Assembly: GCA_916613615.1 (NCBI GenBank)
Contig: OU744730.1
Span: 23,190,406-23,254,405 of the forward strand
DNA from: Steromphala cineraria
Taxonomy: Eukaryota; Mollusca; Gastropoda; Trochida; Trochidae
Direction of reading: 5' to 3'
DNA: 64,000 nt
A model generated the notes under the pieces. The model had not been told where the DNA came from. It was given only the letters and a program-made list of their open reading frames with translations, and did not search any database. The position numbers were made by a program, and so were the translations under genes. Shown piece after piece: positions 45,519 through 57,120 of the stretch. Positions within the stretch are counted from its first letter, which is position 1; each line of letters opens with the position of its first letter.

Positions 45519-46600
45519 TTAGACCATGGCTGCTTTGTTGTGACCCATGGTCTAACCAACCTCATTTTCAGTTAGACCACGGACGGAACTACTTTTTATT
45601 AGCAAGACTTTGTCGTGAAAAAAATATTAGAAACAACATAACAACAATATGCATTTTATTACATAAAGCTGATTTTACAGATTGAGCAGCCTTTCAGGTC
45701 ATTAAGTAGGAAAAAACATGTACAGCTTCGGTTCAAATTGTACCCTTTAATTGCATTTCGGTTGATCTCCGTCGAATTTCGGCATCCGTCATCCGTCATC
45801 CGTATTTAAGCCATTCGTGTAAAATAGCATTGAGATGACTGCCCGGTGCTTCCCCGATACCTGTAAATGAAATAAACACCGAAATTAGAAGACTGGAGAC
45901 TTTCATATCCTGATTCGGTTATGGAATATCAACCTATCAACCCAGTTTTAACAATGTTTGATTTTAATTTACACTAGCGAGGTTATCGTTGCGAACAGTT
46001 TAAAACAGTTCATTATCCAAGCAGCAGCCAAAATAGGATGTCCGCCACGTCACCACCTACTAATATTGTAATATGGCCTTTAAAAAATATCTCAGCTGAA
46101 TAGACTATTGTTTCTTGAGATGATTTGTGTTAATTACTTGTTTATCATTATAATACTCACCATATTCACAAGCACAGCTTCTTTTCTAAACTTCACATGC
46201 GTAGGATAGAGCTGTCAATATATGTCCGACCCCTTCCATGTCCCTTGCCAAAATGACAAAATCACAGCATGCGCATGTCGAAAGTGAGGCTGCACGTGCA
46301 TCTCGTGAGGATGCGTCCTAACTCAAATTTCACGAGCTCTATGTTTTTGTTTTGATGTCAGTTACATGTGTGACACGATCGCAATCAAATAGTTCGCAAT
46401 CATTTCAACAAATATAATATCAACTTTTGATTTAACAAAGCGTTTAATAAATTACGTTTGTGGCCATGATCTAAGTAAGTTAGACCATTCGGGCCTTGTT
46501 GTCTAATCGTTTAAATGGTTAGTTAAGACCACTCGCGCTACGCGCTCGTGGTCTAACTAACCATTTAAACGATTAGACAACAGGCCCTCATGGTCTAACT
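45519..46600. mobile_element. Candidate element delimited by TTAGACCA inverted repeats, with a 123-bp hairpin
   Basis: TTAGACCATGG at 45519-45529 is inverted at 45545-45555, and GTTAGACCACGG follows at about 45573. At the far end 46478-46600 is a near-perfect hairpin. Its arms are about 58 bases, starting AGTTAGACCATTCGGGCC, and its loop is only a few bases around CGCGCTACGCG. Whether the two ends belong to one element is inference. No coding capacity seen between. Confidence 0.5.
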
Positions 46601-47693
46601 ACTACGAATCAGATGTTGCAATGGAAGGAGGTTGTTGATATCCTAGATAAATCAATTTCAGATCAGATATTGAACTTGTTTGGAAACTAAAGATGAACCT
46701 CAATTATGAACATGATATACATACATTTTAAGAAATAATCAAACAATCGAGGCAAAAATACTATGACCTGTAAATAAAGTCCTTTTATAACTTTTGAATT
46801 TGTCTTATCCGACTTCGGTTAAATTAGACCGGAATATATTTCATTTTATGTGTCTATGGATAATGACTCTGATATCAAGAGAACCATTGTCTGTAAACGA
46901 TCCATTGCGAAGTTTTAGATTTATGGGATATAGCCTAACGAGCTTATCCTTTTAATCGTTGTTTTCCTTGTAGGTAAATAACGTAAGATTTGTCCCGAAC
47001 CTCACCTAACTTATTTCACGAGGGACATACACTTGATACCAGAGGGGAAGAGGGTTAGATAATTACTTATTACTGAATACCATTTCACTCCGATAAGACA
47101 GAACTGGACAGTGTTACCAGTCTCCCGCCTAAGATCCCTAAGATTTAGGCTTCAACACATCTCGTCACAAATATGAATTTGCATTCAGGAACCCTGGTGG
47201 CATCAATGTTAACTGACTCAATCTCTGTTGCTGTTCTCCTTCTTACTTAATTCAAGAGATTAAATGCCTGGTTTCGTATGCACAATCCTAACCAGAACAA
47301 CGGATTTTGTTATATATGCAAGTTAACAGATTTAGCAACATCTTGATGTAATGTGTAGCTCAACATTGTAGTCTTACAGTTCAAGGCGAATGGACGCTTA
47401 CATGGGGATGGAATACATCGAGAACCATAAACATAATGACAGCGCACACCATATCGATAGGTTTGAATTAAACTATGTCCGCAGCAGATTTACAGTTGTG
47501 CTGTGTTTATGCATGGACGGACGAGAGTTGAACACAACGGTCAACAGGGTTTGTACACATTCACATAACTGAATCGAAAATTTGCTGAAATCACGAACAA
47601 ACTACTTCGCAACTCGCCCCTCTTGCATATAGAAAATAATGAAAAGTCACAACACTGATAGCATGCAACTAGTCTCAGTGTCGCAACAAAGAT
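46601..47693. other. No recognisable gene
   Basis: A 60-codon frame at 47390-47572 has no support. The rest is AT-rich. Confidence 0.4.
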
Positions 47694-48068
47694 TTGAGAG
47701 ACTTCACCCTTAAACAAACCTTTGATGTTTCTGAAAACTTGTGTCAACGGTCCCTTTACTTAAAGCAAAATTTGGGGAAGAATGGTTATATAGGCTGGCC
47801 AACGAACAAAAGGAATACACCAACACAGGAAAAAAAAAACCCAACTTCGTGCCAGAAAATCATTGAGATAGTTTCCAAAGCAACATCAGTTTCCCGCTAT
47901 TCTAAGTTGTGCACCATTGCTGAAAACTGCAATAAAGTGTCTGTCGATCTACTGAATAACAGATTGCGTGGACTTCTAGGATTCCATGCAAGTTTCGATG
48001 AAAGCACTAGAGAGAGCCATGATGAAGATCCTTTCGACTCAGATGAAGAACTTTGTGAATTAGATTGA
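47694..48068 (+). CDS. Unidentified open exon-like frame with acidic C-terminus
   Basis: 124 codons open without any internal Met, which would fit a last exon rather than a whole gene. The second half looks protein-like: CQKIIEIVSKATSVSRYSKL, then KVSVDLLNNRLRGLLGFHAS, ending in a strongly acidic tail (DEDPFDSDEELCELD). The first half contains a poly-Lys-prone A run and is probably not translated. An AATAAA lies 124 bases after the stop (48192-48197), followed by a GT-rich stretch. No family recognised. It could be a host terminal exon or an old element. Confidence 0.33.
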   Translation: MRDFTLKQTFDVSENLCQRSLYLKQNLGKNGYIGWPTNKRNTPTQEKKNPTSCQKIIEIVSKATSVSRYSKLCTIAENCNKVSVDLLNNRLRGLLGFHASFDESTRESHDEDPFDSDEELCELD

Positions 48069-48191
48069 CTCCAAGTAAAGTGTTTGAAGACACTTAAACC
48101 ATTTTCATAGACATTTATCAGTGGCTACGACGATTGTGGCTAGTGTCCTAGGAGACCTTGTATGTTGTTTTATCAGTTAGCACTGTTTTAT

Positions 48192-48197
48192 AATAAA
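48192..48197 (+). terminator. Candidate polyadenylation signal
   Basis: AATAAA downstream of the open frame ending at 48068, with TTTAATGTTGGTTTCTTTG after it. Confidence 0.35.
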
Positions 48198-48440
48198 TGT
48201 TTAATGTTGGTTTCTTTGCACATTACTTTAGATTGTTTTCTTAAACATACATGTACATGTATGTATTCGGGGTTGAAAAAGTACACATTGTTTCAACGAT
48301 GAATTTTGAATCATACAGTGTAGAATTCTGATTTAAAAGATATGATTCAATCCACTTTTTTTCTATTTTTCAGGAAAAAATCGACACTTTTGAATTTAAT
48401 TTTAATTTTGGTATTGTTTCGCATTTGACCCATTCCGCTG

Positions 48441-48550
48441 CATTCTCTCCCCACAGAGGCAAATCAAGTCATTGTATGTTGATCGAGCCTCTGTATTTAT
48501 TGAACCAAATCCTTGAGTTCCGGCAGAAAAAAATTGCACCACGATCCATT
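48441..48550 (+). mobile_element. MITE family B, left-end fragment
   Basis: CATTCTCTCCCCACAGAGGC, then AGCCTCTGT at about 48487 and CGGCAGAAAAAAATTGCACC. It matches one arm of the family, and the other arm is absent. Confidence 0.78.
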
Positions 48551-48732
48551 TGGATGTTCCAACGGCTGATGCCAGGGAAAATGAGATGTTTGGACCAATG
48601 AGTCTGCCAACTATGAGGACTTATACGATAAATTGCAGCTCAAAACCTATCTTTTCAGACAATTTAATTGAACAACCCCGTCTAATAAATGTATGTATAT
48701 GTATATACAGTTAAGCAATAAATAAACATCCC

Positions 48733-48868
48733 CCGTATCTAGAAACTTTCTAGTGCGTATCTAGAAACTTTATAGATACGCACTAGAAATTTTCTAGATA
48801 CGCACTAGAAATTTTCTAGAACGTATCTAGAAAATTTCTAGTGCGTTTCTAGAAATGTCTAGAAATTT
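48733..48868. repeat. Array of TCTAGA-centred palindromes
   Basis: Units of about 22 bases such as CGTATCTAGAAACTTTCTAG, TG-CGTATCTAGAAAC and CACTAGAAATTTTCTAGATACG succeed each other in alternating orientation, about six times. Adjacent units can form nested hairpins. The hexamer TCTAGA recurs at nearly constant spacing. No known family. Confidence 0.8.
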
Positions 48869-49349
48869 CGAGTTTTTAAATTTTTTGTAATAATCACATA
48901 TTTTTACTTTTTTGAAATCCCTGTCTTTACTTTCCCTACTGTGAAATTTTCAACATGATACAATTAATAGGAAGGGAGATAGATGATATTTAATAATAGA
49001 TCTTCCTCGTTTTAACGCGCCTCTCCTCACTGTAGATGGCTATCTAAATATAGCACACACTGCTTTATGGCCCCTCACTGATCGGCGCTAATTAGATGTC
49101 TCGTCAGCATGATGCTTCGAGACATGCTGTTTCTTTTAGTTGAAGCATTTTGTTAATAATGAACATTTAGAAAGTAAGTAAGTAATATAACCTTGATGAA
49201 TAACAATTAATATGATTATGATTAAGATAGTCTGTAAAATCAAAAGCATGGATCCTTTAGTAGCGGGCAAGTGACAAACAAATCTCATAAAATGACTGTC
49301 AGGTAAACTAAAAGTAGTTGTACTAAGTAAATTTAAAGACGATGCGTTA
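48869..49349. other. No recognisable gene
   Basis: AT-rich, nothing supported. Confidence 0.4.
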
Positions 49350-49770
49350 TGCTTTAAACATATTTAATCATGAAATAGTGCATAAAGGGATTGACCAACA
49401 AGCTCAAAAGAGCTTATTTAAAGACCGCTCCAATATAATTAATATATGTAACATAATAATAACATGTGTATATTACAAACAAATTAAAGTAAGTGACGTA
49501 TGACAAATCGTAATTCATTTTCGAATATATCGTGGTAGTGCATGTATACCATTTGTTCATTTGGCAGTCATTATAAAATGAATATGCTTATGAACTTTCA
49601 AATTGATCGGATTTCATGATATAGTTATGAATCGAAATCAATAAATTATGTATAGGTAATTGTTGTGAGAGATGTACATCCCCGCAAAATTGTATTGCGT
49701 CAGTTAAGTCGATTTCTAAGTTAACAACATTCAACAAAGCAATTGTCTTACAAAAGCCTAAGCCATTCAT
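49350..49770 (-). mobile_element. 5'-truncated CR1-like LINE copy
   Basis: The minus-strand frame 49588-49770 (GDVHLSQQLPIHNLLISIHN, YIMKSDQFESS) aligns with the last 50 residues of the 57.3-60.6-kb LINE (KKLLKSIHKFIIKSNRFDIS). The 3' UTR 49350-49587 aligns with 55575-55655 plus 57121-57280. It therefore shows that UTR without the 1465-bp insertion. Confidence 0.78.
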
Positions 49771-51329
49771 GGAGCACGCTGAAACTCTATTTCAAGATGT
49801 TATTCGGGAGATCTTCACCTCTGCAGAGGCTTAAGACTATAAAAAGATATAACTCAATCCAATCACTAATGAACCTAAATCAGTAGAATGTCGTCCACGA
49901 TCGTCCAATATTTCTTTAAACCAACGTCACATATCAAAAGCATAATTTGATGACCATTATAATTCTATTTGTGGTTTACTGACCGTCGATTACGAACATT
50001 TATAACAATCTGTTGTTTCATGTAATCATAAATCTTCTGCTTCACATGTACGCATAAATCGAAGTTTATTTCACAGTGATGCAGATTGTCATTGCCCGGT
50101 TTTCGATCATTATCGCTACTTTATTCCTTCAACCTTCATCATCGTGCAAACCCGATTTACATACAGATCATTCTTTTCAGCAACAGTCGATTGTCCGCGA
50201 TCAAAAAACGATATTTATAATGTTTGGCTCACGTGAATTTAAATAATGTGACAAATACAAGAAAGATCTTCAGACGTATAAGAATCATAATAGAATATAT
50301 GGACCTCCAAGATTATTCTGCATTTATTGACCCATGGATCAAAAGGCTTTGAGTGCATGGACAAACAAACCGACAGATAGTCAGAAAGACAGAAATAAAT
50401 TCTATTCATCCTCGTCTCATATCTACATGTATACATAAACACTCCAACAAAGCATGTTTAAAATTATGAGTTATGCAAGAAATAAAATAATGTTGTTTAA
50501 GGATAAAGGTTTATATGGAATATCAAACACTTTTAAGAAATATACATTCACCGAAAATCTTATAGTGAGTTAAACTAATACGGAACGATCAGTGATTAAT
50601 AAAAATACCCTTTCATTACTATAAAATGAATTTTCAGCTCCTGGAACTGCCTGTTAAACACTTGGGTAAGCTGAAATGATATTTGTTTCCGGTGTGTTGC
50701 ATAATTTCATTTGTATATGCATATTTTCAATACCTTTTAGTGTCATTTAGGCCAAACGGTTGGATTAAGATTAACATCTTTATACCCAGTGAAAACTTAA
50801 TCTATTTTAAGCCGTTTTTATGGATTGCATGTTGGTTTATTCGTCTTCCTATCTTTCCATTTTGATTCATCAATTTACGCTATCGTAGAAGATACGACAA
50901 TATGCACTTAGTACAGATACACGAGATATAACCGAGGTTCCCCAATGTTATTAATTGCAGATATTTCAATGTTTTTATATAAACCGTATTAGATATTTTT
51001 TATATTAACCATTTATCATATTGAAGAAAAAAGTAAAGATAAAAAAACAAACTACAATGATCGTGAGAATATCAGATCACAATGAAATGTAGTTTTTCTC
51101 GATAATGTGTATTAAGTAATGATTATCAATTATCAATATGTAAGACAAATACTATATTCTAGTCTGCATGCCAGGGCCTAAAATAAGGTAAAAACCTAAA
51201 CAAGGAGACTCAAATGCTCAATGAAAGTGAAGAAAAGTTCGTCTACTTTTTATGTTATTTAACTTTTCATAGATTTATAGACCGTTTCATTTCAATGTCT
51301 AACTTTTAGACTAAATATATTCATTAATT
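49771..51329. other. No gene; repeat remnants
   Basis: CATTGCCCGGTTTTCGATCA at about 50092-50111 and TTTTCAGCAACAGTCGATTG at about 50175 match parts of the family D element interior. Otherwise nothing supported. Confidence 0.4.
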
Positions 51330-51640
51330 TATAGAATTGCATTCCACGCGGTATCATAGCGCAGCAATCAACGGTCTGTAATAAACATACCCCACTGTCT
51401 ACAGCTCTATTATATAACATAGCATTTCCAATCTTCCTTTCTCGCGAGAATCCGAATGTGTATTCTCACTCAACTTCTAATTGAGCTGATTGGTTTGCAT
51501 TCCGACATACTCAAAGCCTTTTACAGTGCAGCGACCACTGACGTGTTCGGGAGATACGGTTGACTGAGTTATTTGCATATTGGACCAACATCTGCTTTCT
51601 TTGTTATATATTACACAATCATCCTGTTAATCCAAGGACA
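51330..51640 (+). repeat. Diverged dispersed repeat, copy 1
   Basis: Shares GAATCCGAATGTGTATT, GCGACC.CTG.CGTGTTC and GGAGATACGGTT with 54780-55060 in the same order and spacing. An old duplicated element of unknown type. Confidence 0.6.
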
Positions 51641-52053
51641 CTCATTTTGTTATTTCAGACTGAACGAGATATTAGGCTGCTATAATTGTGTCATCATTAA
51701 TTGGGATCTGTTAAAATATTAGAACATGGAGTGGCTGGGTAAAGTTGAACAGACACGTACGTCATAAGTTCGAACCCAATTCACGGTATGTTAAAAAAGA
51801 CAAGCCATAAAAATGTAAAATCAGACAAACGTGTATGTATTTGTGCAACAACAGAAATTCCTCACCTAGTACAGATATCAAATCAAACTCTCTACCTCAA
51901 TTAATAACATGTGCCAACGCAGAATTAATTTTATCCAGCAAATGTGATATTTTAGCCATTGTAACTTACCACTCATTGTTTACATTTAACGCGTTTACAT
52001 ACATGGATTTTAATGATTTTTAGTGTCTCATAGGTCGATTTAATGTATTTTAA
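51641..52053. other. No gene; B-box-like relic
   Basis: AGTTCGAACCC at 51767-51777 could be an internal-promoter remnant of a tRNA-derived SINE. No coding frame supported. Confidence 0.35.
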
Positions 52054-52133
52054 TTCTCTCCTTCTCCCTCTCCCTCTCCCTCTCCCTCTCCCTCTCCCTC
52101 TCCCTCTCCCTCTCCCTCCCCCTCCCCCTCCCG
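52054..52133 (+). repeat. (CTCCCT)n pure-pyrimidine microsatellite
   Basis: About 80 bases of uninterrupted pyrimidine, mostly the hexamer CTCCCT, shifting to CCCCT at the right end. Mirror-symmetric polypyrimidine of this kind can form triplex DNA. Confidence 0.95.
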
Positions 52134-52403
52134 CAATGATAATAAATACCTGCTTGTGATAAAAGAGTACAAAGTGAAGTTTATCCTACAGCAACATAAC
52201 AGAGAAGAAGAAAAGAAAATTATTTTATTACAGTGTCACAAGGTGTACATTCAAGAAGTAAAGCCAGGTGGCCTACGAGACACTTATTTCCTAAAATATA
52301 CACATTAAATTTTAAAATGATAACGTCATTGTTACGTTGCGCCTTTTCTTAATGCATCAAAATCATAACATGTTTGAGAGGTATTTTAGAAATTGGAAAA
52401 ACA

Positions 52404-52536
52404 ATAATGCAGAGGGATTATATGGATAACAACTTAATCGTATGCGACTGCTTGAGAAGTACACAACAACAATCTGTGTCGAATTGTTGCATACCATGAA
52501 CAAAGAAGTTGTCATCCATGTATTCCTCTGCATTAT
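52404..52536. mobile_element. Foldback repeat family C, longer copy
   Basis: 133 bp. The left arm ATAATGCAGAGGGATTATAT... is inverted at the right end as ...CCATGTATTCCTCTGCATTAT with a few mismatches, over about 31 bases. The right half matches the 34.87-kb copy, which lacks most of the middle. Confidence 0.78.
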
Positions 52537-52862
52537 CATCAAAATCATGACGCGCATCATTTCATATGTAATCAGTCAAACGGAAACATTTACAGTTTGA
52601 CATACTGACAGAATTTCAGCACTTTCTTTACTTTAAAAACCTTAACATCATAATTATATTCATTAATTCGTGTTATGGGTTAAAGTGAGGACTTGGTCTA
52701 CTCTGAACAATTTATTCAGAACTTGCTTTTTCTTACTTACTGACTGTATGCCTTGTGGTTAGATCGTTTTCGTTTTTTGACTTGTGACGAGTTTACCCAA
52801 ACCAATCATACAATCACTGCAAATTTGAAGTTCTAAAAGCTTAAACAAAGCATACAGGTTAA

Positions 52863-53218
52863 AGGGGCAGTAGCACGTTTTTATGGGGAATAAAAGGTAA
52901 TGTCAGGAAAATGATAATAAATGGTTTCAATTGAAAGACAATGTATTTAAAATAGACGGAGCAGTAAGAATTCAAATATATAACGTAAAGCTTAGCCATG
53001 CGACTCGTTTTTCTTACACAAAATGAATTAAAGGTGTTCACAAAAAATGGCCGCCAATGGATTTTATGTGAATCTTCATACTTTGTCCTCTGACTCTGGA
53101 TGATTGACTTGTGTTATGAGATTTTTGACACTGTCAAAGTTATACATTTAACATTAACTTACAATTATCAGTGAAAAATTTAAAATAAAAAATTATCAAA
53201 AAACGTGCTACTGCCCCT
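52863..53218 (-). mobile_element. TTAA-flanked MITE family A, complete copy
   Basis: 356 bp with TTAA at 52859-52862 and 53219-53222. Opposite in orientation to the 18.7-kb copy. Termini AGGGGCAGTAGCACGTTTTT and AAAAACGTGCTACTGCCCCT are perfectly inverted. The centre carries AAAATGGCCGCCAATGG. Confidence 0.9.
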
Positions 53219-53567
53219 TTAAGATCAGTCGTGGTAAGCACTATGAAATACGCCCTTGAGATTAGAAGTCCCCACTACGATTTTGAAACACGGGTATTAT
53301 ATCCACATTGACACAATAGTGCTCTGTTACATACATGTATACTTTACAAATATATTAAAGTTTATCTTATAGAAATGAACCAAAAGCAAATCATTTTGAG
53401 AGATATTCATATTTACATTAAGATCAGATAAAATGAAACCCACTGCAACCACTAGAGCATAGAGCACACTTTCCTATGTTTCCATGACGCAATGTTACAC
53501 TAGGAGATTGCTAACTAACGAATTGCTACGAATCCTAAACCGTGACTGCAATGTATTCGCTGTAAAT

Positions 53568-53600
53568 GGGGGTTGGGGGGGGGGGGAGACGGGAGGGGAG
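53568..53600 (+). repeat. G-tract, G-quadruplex candidate
   Basis: A GGGGG run, TT, an uninterrupted 12-G run, then AGAC GGG A GGGG: four G-tracts within 33 bases on the plus strand. Confidence 0.85.
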
Positions 53601-53679
53601 TGGACTGTCTGAGTGTTGAGTACTGTCGCGACAATACGCTGCTCGCTTGTTGACCAGTGGATTTATGTCGTGTTAACAT

Positions 53680-53833
53680 TTTTGATGTACAATGTTAAAC
53701 TTTTAATTATCTTTTTTTGTCTCTCATAATTCCTAAGGAATGGCTTGTGTATATTTTATTGATAAATTAACATGTATATATGCATTGTATACACAATGTG
53801 AGACGTTAATAAAATATCTGTCTGTCTGTCTGT
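53680..53833 (+). mobile_element. Probable 3' end of a truncated LINE
   Basis: The sequence ends GAGACGTTAATAAAATATCT followed by (GTCT)n at about 53815-53833. A UTR ending in a short microsatellite after AATAAAAT is typical of 5'-truncated Jockey/CR1-group LINEs. No coding part remains, so this is tentative. Confidence 0.35.
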
Positions 53834-54779
53834 TATCTGCTTCTATATTGACATTTGTATCTGGGAATCAGACATAAAGTGTTAATGATGGAGATTTAAT
53901 AGCATTGACAAGGTATAAAAATGTTACATTACAGTGCATATGATTTAGGTGGCTGTTTCTTTATTCTCCATTCAGAGATGCAAGCTCTAAACACATGAAG
54001 TCTTGCATTCACACTCAATGCATGGAGCTTGTTAACCGATACTTGAAGGGGAGGGTATTGTAACAGCATGCAATCATAACACTGACTACTTTCTATTTCC
54101 CGACAGTTTATTATCATATTAAGATAAGTTGACTTACAATTTAAAACAAAAAATCAATTGAACAATCAAACAAAATATAAATAGGGTTGAAAATAGATGC
54201 GACATTTCTGGAAATCATGCGAGAATATCGCGGTCGCACCGTAAATCTAATCAATCATTATGAAGAGAATAGGTCCTAATATATGCGTAATATGATAAAA
54301 GAAATTTTTATTCATAACCAACTACACATATATAGTCATATCAAACCATACACATTGGTATGAGTTTATCATATATTAATTGGGGCGAACCGAAACCACA
54401 TTACAAATATAGATATATATTGATCTGTACATTCAAATAGTCAATGCACAATTTTGAAAACATTTGAAAAAGAGCAGCAAACTAGTACAAAAGCATTAAC
54501 TAACGGTTGATGTAATCTTGGTGCCAATGATATTTATTTAAGAATTAAAAATATCAAGACAGTATGAAATCCATTGTCTGCAACTGACCTCCGTGGTCAA
54601 CGGGTTAGCTTACTGGGCCTGAATCCAACTGGTCACGGGTTCGAACCCATGTTTCGTATGTAACGTTGTCAAGTGTATTTAGTGATTGTTTAAATAGTTC
54701 CAAATGCAAAACAAGATGCGTACTTGAATGAATGTAGGAAATCAAATTTCACTTTCACACAATGACTTTACATCCCAGT
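53834..54779. other. No gene; tRNA-like relic at 54586-54652
   Basis: GTGGTCAACGGGTTAGC and CGGGTTCGAACCCA lie about 30 bases apart at 54593-54649, like the A and B boxes of a tRNA-derived SINE head. The rest is AT-rich. Confidence 0.4.
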
Positions 54780-55060
54780 ACCACTGCGCGGTAACAGGCA
54801 TGTCCGCTTGCCATAAACTGAATTACATAATGTAGTTTTGCGCTATCATCTAAGGAAAAGATTAGCGTTCCTGTCCCTCTCTAGAATCCGAATGTGTATT
54901 GTGTAACTTTAACTGTTTATTGAAACTTGTGTCTTGACATCCCGCACTACTTGTCTATTACGCTTGAGCGACCGCTGGCGTGTTCAGGAGATACGGTTCG
55001 CTGAGTTAATTGCATTTGCTATCATCTGGTAACGCTTGTTACCATTTTATAACAATAATA
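54780..55060 (+). repeat. Diverged dispersed repeat, copy 2
   Basis: Partner of 51330-51640: GAATCCGAATGTGTATT, GAGCGACCGCTGGCGTGTTC and GGAGATACGGTT in the same order. Confidence 0.6.
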
Positions 55061-55574
55061 TCGTATTTAGAGAACAATCTGAAAATGCAGTTCAATAACT
55101 TATTTAAAAGCTATCAAGATATGAAAGTGATATGTGTTTGTCCTAAGTTAGTTCTGTAGCTGTTTTGTACAATTTTACTCAAGTTTAATCCGCTCAATCT
55201 TACATTATATTATGTATAAATGATTTTAAGATCGTTACCGAGGAAGAAGAAGACGATAGAAAACACAAAAAAGGGCTGTGGATTATATGACAATTTAAAA
55301 TGTTTATGAGGACAAACGTCTGATAAACGTTTTGTTCTTAGGTTCACTGTGTCCAAACCCAAGAACAAAACTAAATCGATGATCACGAGAAGAAACGGTA
55401 GAATGTTCTTTATTTCCTTTAATTACGTATTTCAAAGAATTTAGATAATAATGCTCATTTCGTTCTATAAGTAAGATTTCCTTAAAGTCAGAAAAATATT
55501 GATTCAATTTGGAAAATATTGTATATTTCATGCATGCATAGCCGATATTATACGAGTTTGTTTTGTAAAATATG
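55061..55574. other. No recognisable gene
   Basis: AT-rich. A 99-codon minus-strand frame at 55304-55603 has no family cues and overlaps LINE 3' UTR, so it is not called. Confidence 0.4.
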
Positions 55575-55655
55575 CAGTTTCGATTTAAACATAGTTTATT
55601 CATGAAATGTATACATGAATGGATTGGCCAACAAGCTCCGCAGAGCTTATATTAA

Positions 55656-57120
55656 AGGGGCCGATCGAGCGGCTATTTTCTGTTCCACAAATATTCGGGA
55701 GGGAATTCCCTTTTGCACACGACACGTCAAATTTTATATATTCGACTTTGTTTTCTATTTTTTTTATGTTAATAACTATGTCATATTTGGTAATTTGTTC
55801 TAATCCGCCCTTCAAAACAAAAAAATTGCGAAAATAAATAAAGCCACTGACAAGCACATCGAGCGGTGATTTTGTTTGTTTGTGGAAACGAAATTCACGG
55901 AGGACATTCCTGTTAACTAATAAATACGATTTTTACATGATTATTTCACACTTAATTTCAAAAAATTCAAAATGTTAATGAGGTTATCATTCAAGTTGTT
56001 CATGATTTAACAATTTGATAAAGAATAAAGTGTATCGCCCCCCAAAAAGAAAAACATCGTGAAATGAAGCCAATCATCGGAGCTACGAGCGTGAGATGCA
56101 TTACTGGCATTTACTGCAACAAAATACTGTCTTAACTGATAACTTTTATTATGCATCACGTGTAAACATGTCCCTCTTCTATCAATCACTTATTTTTTCT
56201 TGATTTACTCAATGAATTAGCATGATACAGTACATTTGTTTTCTCGCAATGCAAACAATTCAAAATGGCGGAGGAAAGCCGATCGAACTCGAAGCCTTGA
56301 TCATGGCGACCACTAGGATTATTGTCAGCTGATTGTTTGGTCGGTGTTGTAGTTACTTGGATGTTTAATTTGTAGGAAATTTGTTAATAATGTTTGCATA
56401 AGAAAATTGACAGACAAACAGATTGTTTATTGAAATCTACATATGACACTCAATCAATGTGACACTGAGAAGAATAGTTGATTCGCATCGAATATAAAAA
56501 AAATCGTCAGCGCTGTCGCACTCCGAAATATACATAGTCCGTATTGCACTTTTTCGAACATAAAAACTTCATGTGATTTAAGTGACTAAGATATATTTTG
56601 GAAGAAAAAATGATTTACTATGAGTCGGGTTGAGATTAGCAAGAAATCCATAAATTGATAAATATATATGTAAATAATTTTCATTTCTAATTAATATTGA
56701 AATATTGTGATATTAAATATTGCATTAAAATGGAAAAGAAATTTCACAAATAATTATCCAAACAAAATACTTTGTTTACATCAGAGATAAGCAAGAAATC
56801 TATAAATGGAAATTTATATAAATAATTATGTCATTTATAATATTGAAATATTTTGATATTACAATTTATGTTGTAGTTTTTTCGTATACCCCCAAGTCAT
56901 AATAATTGGAATGAGCAAGACATAGAAATAAATAAATAAATGCCAAAATTCATTTGACACCCTGACACAAACGAGCCATGTTGTTTACATATAGCGTTGC
57001 ATTATGGGAAGGGGCGTTTCTCGTGCTATTTATAGATCTAAAAACTATGACGCGCTATTCGAAAACAGCCTCGTTCCCGATCTAAAGCTTATTTCTCAGA
57101 AAGAGGCTCGATCGGCCCCT
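55656..57120. mobile_element. 1465-bp TTAA-flanked element nested in LINE 3' UTR
   Basis: TTAA at 55652-55655 and 57121-57124. TIRs are AGGGGCCGATCGAGC at both ends, 15 perfect bases followed by looser similarity. The truncated LINE copy at 49.4 kb reads straight through this position (GAGCTTATTTAAAGACCGCTCC), confirming the insertion. No ORF over about 90 codons, so non-autonomous. The interior holds CAAAATGGCGGAGG at about 56260. It starts with the same AGGGGC as family A. Confidence 0.85.

Noticed and set aside
48590..48672. Short plus-strand reading ending LKTYLFRQFN, like a LINE C-terminus
   Set aside because: Only about 27 codons after a stop. Suggestive but too short to call.
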